DNA of 64,000 bases from Stenogyne calaminthoides. Its lineage: Eukaryota > Streptophyta > Magnoliopsida > Lamiales > Lamiaceae. How positions within the stretch are numbered: the first letter of the stretch is position 1; every line of letters begins with the position of its first letter. A program made the translations under genes and the position numbers. Below are positions 56,748 to 64,000 of this stretch, one piece after another. The stretch lies in assembly GCA_037126765.1 (NCBI GenBank), contig JBBCBC010000001.1:22090622-22154621 (forward strand), in the 5' to 3' direction. Under the pieces are notes generated by a model. It saw only the letters and a program-made list of their open reading frames with translations. It ran no database searches and was not told the DNA's origin.

Positions 56748-58933
56748 ATGGTTGTTTCACTCGATTCCACCCCACCTTTGACCCAACACTACAACAAAAT
56801 TCTACCCCACACGTGGAGGACCGCCACATGTGTAGACACGTTACAAAACGACAACGTGCCCGAAGAATTTCAAGAGCTACCAATAATAGACTTGGCAGGT
56901 CTGACAAGTAGTGACGAAGTTGAAAGGGCTAAATGCACATTGCAAATAGTCCGAGCTTCGTCGGAATGGGGATTCTTCCAAGTAGTGAATCATGGGATTA
57001 GCCCCAAACTCTTTAGCAATATGAGAAGAGAACAAATAGAGCTCTTCAATGCACCTTTTTCAAGAAAGTCCACGTGTGGGCTTCTCAACAACTCGTACCG
57101 TTGGGGGACCCCCACAGCAACGACTCCTGACCACTTCTCCTGGTCGGAAGCGTTCCATATCCCCCTCACAAAGATTTCCGACCAAGCTTGCTATGGCGAG
57201 TTTTCATCTTTAAGGTATGTGTTTACCACACGTACAAATAAAATTGTGAACGCACATATATATGATTTTGATATAAAATTCGATGGTGGGTTATTTACGG
57301 AGCTAAACATTATAATAAAATGTATATTGGATTTCATAAGAAGCACACAATCGGGTTCATATCATTATTCTCTATATACACACACACGGGATAAATTACA
57401 CTTTATGTCCCATAATTTCTTCAGTTGCACTTTTGGTCTCACAGTTATAAAGTGATATGATCGAATGTGTTCTATTTGATTACAGGGAAGTGGTGGTGGA
57501 TTACGCGGCGGCAATGCAGAAAGTTGCGAAGTCGATAGCAGGGGTGTTGATCAAGAATTTGGGTCAGAAGGAGCAAGATTTCGAAGAGATGATCAAGTGC
57601 GATGAGAGCACTTGTTTTGTGAGATTGAATCGTTATCTCCCATGTTCATTGGCTCCGGAGATGTATGGACTGGTGCCACACACGGACAGTGATTTTATTA
57701 CAATATTGCACCAAGACCAAGTTGGGGGACTTCACCTTATCAAAGACTCCAAATGGCTTGCTGTCAAACCCACCAAAGATGCTCTCATTGTCAACATTGG
57801 TGATCTTTTTCAGGTAATTATTCCTCATTTATAATCAACATTTAATTATTCCAATAAAGCGCCGTGGCTTTATTGGACCATCGGTTTATATATATGTGTG
57901 TGTGTGTGTGTGTTAATTGAGTGGTCTCTTGTGCATCCAGGTGCACCGAAAATAGTTGCACGGTTCAGTGTAAACAAATTGTATATTTCAGTATAACAAG
58001 TTGCATGTTTCTAAAGTGCACTATGAATGCACGATGCATCTGAATGCTTAATTACAAGACTTAGCCATGTTAATTTTATTTGGTGATATGATATATATCA
58101 AGAATTTTTTTTCTGTAATTTAGGTCGTGTTCAATTTTAATCTGATATATTTTTATTTATTCAGTTCGATCCTTTTGATATCAATTTTGGTCCACATCGT
58201 ACCTTTTAAAAACATACAAGAGTATAATTTTGGACCAAAAAATTCAATGGTTGTTTAGCCATTAATTTTATAAGGTCATAGACCTACCAAAAAGCTAAAA
58301 TTTGTCATACATGCCCTTTTTAAGTATGCAGTCCAACATATATTAAACTAATATTTGTACTTATTAAACTCGTAATTGTTCATGCATCCACACAAAAAAT
58401 TGAACACTATCATTGTTTATTAGTCCTTCAAATTATTTCTTTAATTTCAGCATACAAAAAATAATGGTAGTTTCAACAAACATTATGTTAAATATTCCAG
58501 CATTTTAAACTTTAACATATAAGTACGACATAAAAATGGTGATCGCATTTATTCTTCAATTATAAAATACACTGAACTTGTCACTTTGTGCTTGTCTGTG
58601 TAATTATTGTTTGCTGACAAGTAAAGTCACTTAATTAGTTTTATTTTAATATTTTTTTTTGAATATATTATAAGGAAAAATAATTAAAGAATTGTGATGC
58701 AGGCTTGGAGTAATGATTTATATAAAAGTGTAGAGCATAAAGTGATGGCCAATCCAAAAATGGAGAGATTATCAGTGGCCTACTTCCTCTGCCCTTCTTA
58801 TGACTCTTTGATTAAAAGCTGCAAAAATCCTTCTGACTATCGGAATTTTACCTTTGGAGAATACAGAAGCAAAATTCAAGAAGATACTAAATTATTTGGT
58901 CGAAAATTTGGACTTTCACGCTTTCGACAATAA
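56748..58933 (+). CDS. GA2ox: Gibberellin 2-beta-dioxygenase, C20 (class III, GA2ox8-like)
   Basis: Exons 56748-57214, 57486-57813, 58703-58933, all GT-AG; 341 aa. ATG 56748 (AAAAATGG, MVVSLDSTPP) is chosen over an in-frame ATG at 56715 because it fits the TATA position and family length. The N-terminal DIOX_N part has LPIIDLAGL and WGFFQVVNHGIS; the WGTPTAT and FSWSEAFHIPL blocks are typical of C20-GA 2-oxidases. The catalytic domain has the Fe(II) ligands H221, D223 (PHTDSDF) and H277 (SVEHKV) and the 2-oxoglutarate site R287-x-S289. Known role: 2-beta-hydroxylation that inactivates C20 gibberellin precursors in the cytosol. All key residues are present, so it looks functional. Intron 2 carries a (TG)n tract and a MITE. 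The exact paralog is uncertain. Confidence 0.95.
57919..58066. mobile_element. MITE family B copy in GA2ox intron 2
   Basis: 148 bp with arms GTGCATCCAGGTGCACC and TTCTAAAGTGCACTATGAAT. Flanks GTGTTAATT (57910-57918) and ATGTTAATT (58067-58075) agree at 8 of 9 positions. It is internally shortened relative to the other copies. Confidence 0.78.
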
Positions 58934-59737
58934 TTATTCCTATATACTATGATCATCTTATTCTTTAATAGAGTTGTGTCTTTATTTTGGGAGTGAGAAT
59001 ACATATAAGTGTTGATATAAAAAAAAAAGAGAGAGAGCGATAATATATATATAAGTGTAAGCTCTTAAGATATTGGTTACGAATGATCCTATAGATTGAT
59101 CTCATGCGGCTGGTAATTAATGGAAGGATATCATTTTTATTGTAATAATAGGTTGTTGATTTTGATTTGATCAGATTGTGGTATTGCCCATTCTTAATCT
59201 TTATAATTGACATAGTCTTAGATTCTTATATGCATTATGTGTACTATGCAACTTGGGTAAATGTGTAATCTAACTTGTGTTATATAAATAAATGTAATAT
59301 TTCTATGAACAAAGTCTATACATGAACTCTATCACTGTTATACATAAAAAAAATTATTGTTTAAAAGTATAAAGTATGTTTTTTAACAGTGAGAATATTT
59401 GTGCATAACAGTAATAGTTTTTATGCATTACAGTGATAGTTTTTTCACAAAACAGTGATACTAAAAAAATCAAGTTTACCGTGAACTCGAATTCACACAA
59501 ATTTTTTATCATAAATAAATAGGCTCTTAAAAAAGTCTCAACTTGAGTCGCTTATTAAAAGGTTTAAACGGAGTTTGATCGAAACCCCCTAGCATAAAAC
59601 TATAAAAGGGAATTTGCGGAATGACCCTTTTCTTGTATTTTAGGTTAATTGTGCAGTGGGCTTGAGGGCATGAGGCCTCACTGGCCTAGGTCATTCGGAC
59701 GCTCATAACACAAAGATTTAACATATTCACAATATGT
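58934..59737. other. Downstream region of the GA2ox gene
   Basis: AT-rich, probably the 3' UTR at first. Nothing else is recognised before the split MITE. Confidence 0.35.
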
Positions 59738-60589
59738 TACTACCTCCGTCTCGGGATAACGTGTACATTTTCCCGGGCACGGAAACTAAGAAAACTTCAC
59801 TACAAAAAGACGGGGTTTAACGACTGTTTTAGCGACGGAAAAAATCGTCGCTAACGACATTAGCGACGGTTTTAGCAACGGAAAAAAATTCGACATTGAA
59901 TCGAGGGTCGCTAACGTTAGCGACGGTTTTTTTTTTAAATAAATTCTTGTTATAATATTTTTTTAATAATTAAAAAAAAAATTATTAAATCCGTCGCTAA
60001 AGCGTGAATTTACGAAAAAAAAAGGCTCAAGGTGGTTCGAACCCGAGCCCAGGGGGCGTCCGGGTGGGCACCGAACCACCCGAACCACGGACCATGTCGA
60101 ACCCAACCACCAAGCATATCATATATAAATCACCAAGCCTCCCAATTAAATGAGACAAATTTTCGCTCCCAAGGGGGACCGAACCACGGGACACAATGGG
60201 CGCTGAAAGATTAAACCGCTAACAACTTACTTTCTTGCTTTTACTTAATGAAATTAATTATATATGTCCTAAAAATCATTTTTTTTCAAAAAAAAATTAA
60301 AATCATTTATTTCAATTATCTAATTTAATGATTTAACCACATTTTAATATAAAAATTTTTATTTTTTATTTATTTATAAATTTAAATTAAATTGTATTAT
60401 ATTAAAATATATTAATTTATTTATTTTTAATTCATTTTTTAACACTTTTAAAAAAAAAAAATTATTTCATTTATTTAATTTAACTATCTAATAATCTTTA
60501 AAATACTAATGATATATATTTTTTATATTATAAATTATAAATAAATGATTATATTCTTTTAAAATTGTATATGTCCTAAAAATTCATTT

Positions 60590-63255
60590 TTTTAAACAAA
60601 TACTACTATCTATTTAAAAAAGTACTACTTTCTATTTAAACAAGTAATACTTTCTATTTAAACAAGTACTACTTTTCTTTAAACAAGCAATACTTTCTAT
60701 TTAAACAAGTAATACTTTTAATTTAAACAAATAATATTTTTCATTTAACCAAGTACTACTTTTCTATTTAAACAAGTATTATTTCTCTATTTAAACAAGT
60801 AATACTTTTCTATTTAAACAAGTACTACTTTTCATTTAAACAAGTACTACTTTTCTATTTAAACAACTACTACTTTTCATTTAAACAAGTGATACTTTCT
60901 ATTTAAACAAGTACTACTTTTTATTTAAACAAGTATTACTTTTCATTTTAACAAGTACTACTTCTCATTTAAACAAGTAATACCTTTCATTTAAATATAT
61001 AATACCTTTCATTTAAACAAGTATTACTTTTCATTTAAACAAGTACTACTTTTTTTATTTAAACAAGTAATACTTTTAATTTAACAAGTAATACTTTTCA
61101 TTTAAACAAGTACTACTTTTCTATTTAAAAAAATATTACTTTCTATTTAAACAAGTAATACTTTTCATTTAAACAAATAATACTTTTCTATTTAAACAAG
61201 TACTATTTTTCTATTTAAACAAGTAATACTTTTCTATTTAAACAAGTACTACTTTTCTATTTAAATAACTACTACTTTTCTATTTAAACAAATAATACTT
61301 TTTATTTAACAAGTAATACTTTTCATTAAAACAATGAATACCTTTCATTTAAACAAGTAATACTTTCTAGGGTTTTTCTACAATCAGGAACGGCTTCGCC
61401 CTTCCTGACGTCAGACGTCCAATAAAAGGTTGTCACATCATTTAACTTCGACATGGGTGATACTGTTTCGCCATAAGACTAAATAATTAATTTTTTAAAT
61501 AAAAATGATAAAATTACTGAAATATCCTTATAACATTTTTTAAATAAAAAATACAATGTTCATAAATTTTAAAAATTTAATCCATTACATCCCGAACTCG
61601 GCGCTACCAATCTGCCTGCCGATCCGACTGGGGTTCAGGTTCGGTCCGGGGTCGCCCCGGGTCCGGCCGTGGTCCGGGTCCGCCCAGGGCCAAGGTCCCG
61701 TCCCGTGTCGTGTCTGCTCTGGTCCGCCAGGGTTCGACCTGGTCCGGGTCCGGCCCGGTCCCGCTGAAGCCGCCTGCTGCCAGGGTCCGCCCGTGGTCCT
61801 GGCTCGGTCCCATTAAGGTTTGCCTGGGTCCGGGTCTGGCCTGGTCCGGGGTCCGTGTTCGCCTGTTTTGCCTGTCCGGTCGGCCGTGGTCCGGCCAATG
61901 TCCGCGAGGTCTCAGTGGGTCCGATTGTGAGTCCGCCAGGTCCGCCAGAGTCGGGCCCGTCCGGTCTGGGTCTGGTCGCCCGGCCGGTCTGCTTGGGTCC
62001 GGAAGCCGTGGTCCGGCCTGCCCGGCTCCGTCCGGGTCCGCCGTGGTCTGCTCCGGTTTGTGGTCGGGTCCGGCCTCTGTCGAGGTTAGGAGTCGGTCCC
62101 GGCGGGTCCATTTAGGGTCCAGTGTGGTTCGGGTCAGGATTCGGTTTGGGTCCAGGTCAAGATGAGTCCGGGATAATTTCGTCATTTTATAAATATTAAT
62201 TTAATTTATTAGTAGAGGCGTCAAAGATGACATTATTAAACGCATTAGTCTGCAAAGTGCAATCATTTAAAATTAAAATTATACGTTAGATCAACGATCC
62301 AACGGTGATCAAATGATTTCCTGACGTTAGGAAGGGCGAAACTGTTCCTGACCGTAGAAGATCCCTACTTTCTATTATTTAAACAATACTCTTAATTTAA
62401 CCAAGTACTACTTTTCATTTAACCAAGTACTATTTTTCTATTTAAACAAGTAATACTTTTCTATTTAAACAAGTAATACTTTTCTAGTTAAACAAGTAAT
62501 ACTTTCATTTAAACAAGTACTACTTTTCATTTACCAAGTAATATTTTTCATTTAAACAAGTAATACTTTCTATTATTTAAATAAGTAATACTTTTAATTT
62601 AAACAAGTAATACTTTTCTATTTAAACAAGTACTACTTTTCTATTTAAACAAGTAATACTTTGCATTTAAACAAGTATTACTTTTCATTTAAACAAGTAC
62701 TACTTTTCATTTTAACAAGTACTACTTTTCATTTAAACAAGTAATATCTTTCATTTAAATAAATAATACTTTTCATTTAAACAAGTACTACTTTTCATTT
62801 AAACAAGTACTACTTTCTATTTAAACAAGTAATATTTTTCTATTTAAACAAGTAATACTTTTCATTTAAACAAGTACTATTAAACAAGTACTACTTTTCT
62901 ATTTAAACAACTACTACCTTTCTATTTAAACAAGTAATACTTCTCATTTAAACAAGTAATACTTTTCATTTAAACAAGTAATACCTTTCATTTATACAAA
63001 TAATACTTTCTATTATTTAAACAATACTTTTAATTTAAACAATTAATACTTTTCATTTAACCAAGTACTACTTTTCTATTTAAACAAGTACTATTTTCTA
63101 TTTAAACAAGTAATATTTTTTTATTTAAACAAGTACTACTTTTCTATTTAAACAAGTACTACTTTTCTATTTAAACTTAAGTAATATTTTTTTTCATTTA
63201 ACAAGTAATACTTTCATTTAAATAAGTATTATTTTTCTATTTAAACAAGTACTAC
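60590..63255. repeat. Roughly 22-bp minisatellite, inverse array, split by an insertion
   Basis: Units of the type AAACAAGTACTACTTTTCTATTT fill 60590-61369 and 62366-63255, the reverse complement of the array at 7270-9245. The break is the element at 61370-62365. Confidence 0.92.
61370..62365. mobile_element. Mutator-type element with GC-rich cargo (Pack-MULE-like)
   Basis: Ends GGGTTTTTCTACAATCAGGA and the inverse of CTGACCGTAGAAGATCCC form terminal repeats of about 46 bp sharing TTCGCCCTTCCT.ACGTCAG. A perfect 9-bp TSD TACTTTCTA lies at 61361-61369 and 62366-62374, the length typical of Mutator elements. The cargo (about 61590-62170) is very GC-rich and made of degenerate GGTCCGGGTCCGCC-like repeats. 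It is open in several frames on both strands (for example 193 codons on -) because stops are rare in such sequence. No protein family is recognised, so these frames are not called as genes. Confidence 0.87.
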
Positions 63256-64000
63256 GTTTAGTCAATATATATTTAAATATACTATGAATTAAATTTTATA
63301 CCGTAAACTCCTCGAAATAGATCTGACTACGGTCAGGTGGAACTCTTCTCCAAGTGACTATAAATTAAATATACGGTAAGGTGCATTAACAACAATTAAA
63401 AAATCTTGGATAATCCTGAAACATAAAAAAAAAATATATACATAATTAATATTTTAAAAAAAAATTAAAACAAAATTAAAAAAAAAAAACCGTCGCTAAT
63501 CTGTAGCTAAAACCGTCGCTAAATTCGTCGCAAAACCGTCGCTAAAGGGATTAGTCCAAAACGTCGCTAAAATCATAGCTAATAGCGACGGTTCTCTAGA
63601 CCGTCGCTAAAATTGTTGACTTTGACCATTTGACCGTAACCGTCGTAAAAACCGTCACTATTTGCGACGGTTTTTGTAACCGTCGCTAATTTTTGTCGGT
63701 AAAACGCGCGTTTTTTGTAGTGCTTGTTTTATTGATATTATTTAAATTAATTATAATGATATTGTGAGTGTGTAAGTTTTGAGTGTTTTGTCATTTTAGG
63801 AAATGTGCAAGTTACTGTGGGACAAAAAAAATAAAATTTGTGCACGTTATTGTGGGATGGGGGGAGTATTTTAAAGATCTAGCGTATGCTAATTTTTTAT
63901 TTTTTTTAAAGTCAATACAAAACTTTGTAATATTTTGAAAGCGATGTACGGTGGAAATTTCTAATTTATTCTTTTTTTTTAGGATTTTAACAGCAATTAT

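Larger units (their letters stand above)
59798..63722 (-). mobile_element. Non-autonomous minisatellite CACTA, inverted relative of 6812-10093
   Basis: Starts CACTACAAAAAGACGGGG and ends ACGCGCGTTTTTTGTAGTG, with perfect TSD CTT (59795-59797, 63723-63725). Subterminal GCGACGG repeats, the GC-richer block (60030-60230), AT-rich spacer and minisatellite appear in reverse order to the copy at 6812. It additionally contains the Mutator-type element at 61370-62365. No transposase gene is present. Confidence 0.93.
59740..63866. mobile_element. Stowaway-type MITE split by a CACTA insertion
   Basis: Left CTACCTCCGTCTCGGGATAA and right TTATTGTGGGATGGGGGGAG are inverted ends flanked by TA (59738-59739, 63867-63868). 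The halves 59740-59797 and 63726-63866 make an element of about 200 bp once the CACTA and one CTT are removed. Confidence 0.8.

Noticed and set aside
61604..62185. A 193-codon frame on the - strand and a 151-codon frame on the + strand as real genes
   Set aside because: Both lie in a GC-rich GGTCCGG-type repeat where stops are rare, overlap each other, and show no family signature.

Overview
This is a nuclear window from a flowering plant, almost certainly a eudicot. The supports are an AT-rich background, short GT-AG introns, plant-specific gene families (an INDETERMINATE DOMAIN zinc-finger factor and a gibberellin 2-oxidase), plant transposon classes, CCCTAAA-type telomere-like repeats, and a piece of plastid rRNA embedded in nuclear DNA. 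The species cannot be named from sequence alone.

Only two intact-looking host genes are seen, both on the + strand. One is a four-exon IDD C2H2 transcription factor (28649-33307, 534 aa as spliced here). The other is a three-exon Fe(II)/2-oxoglutarate dioxygenase of the C20 gibberellin 2-oxidase type (56748-58933, 341 aa). Both relate to gibberellin biology: IDD proteins are known DELLA partners, and GA2ox enzymes inactivate gibberellins. Co-regulation is not shown by the sequence.

Everything else is layered transposable-element DNA, and many junctions can be read exactly from target-site duplications (TSDs). Region 1-1804 is the 3' part of a CACTA element with transposase and Ulp1-protease remnants. 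Region 2126-4290 is a long-inverted-repeat element holding fused plastid 16S and 23S rRNA fragments. Region 5532-13624 is a CACTA element (TSD TCT) carrying degenerate transposase genes and a second CACTA (6812-10093, TSD AAA) filled with a 2-kb minisatellite. A third CACTA (59798-63722, TSD CTT) is an inverted relative of the second; it sits inside a split Stowaway-type MITE and itself contains a GC-rich Mutator-type element (61370-62365, 9-bp TSD). Region 17500-23291 is a dead hAT element whose transposase is split by a composite retroelement (20202-22676, TSD AGATA).

Region 38025-50133 is a 12.1-kb Ty3/Gypsy element with features of the Tat/Retand group (TSD GTATT). Its gag-pol is on the - strand, a multi-exon antisense ORF is on the + strand, and an array of roughly 75-bp repeats lies between them. 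It lies next to a 5'-truncated LINE, inside the arms of an older foldback element. A second LINE (51955-55317) keeps a 15-bp TSD although a Mutator-type element split its poly(A) tail and a MITE landed at its 5' boundary. Several MITE families with 9-bp TSDs are scattered through introns and flanks.

The most noteworthy observations are the apparently chimeric retroelement bounded by two different LTR families yet a perfect TSD, the GC-rich Mutator-type element, the rRNA chimera inside a transposon, the GC-AG first intron of the IDD gene, and the Gypsy antisense ORF with its own TATA box and introns. No RNA gene, CRISPR array or bacterial-type system was found.
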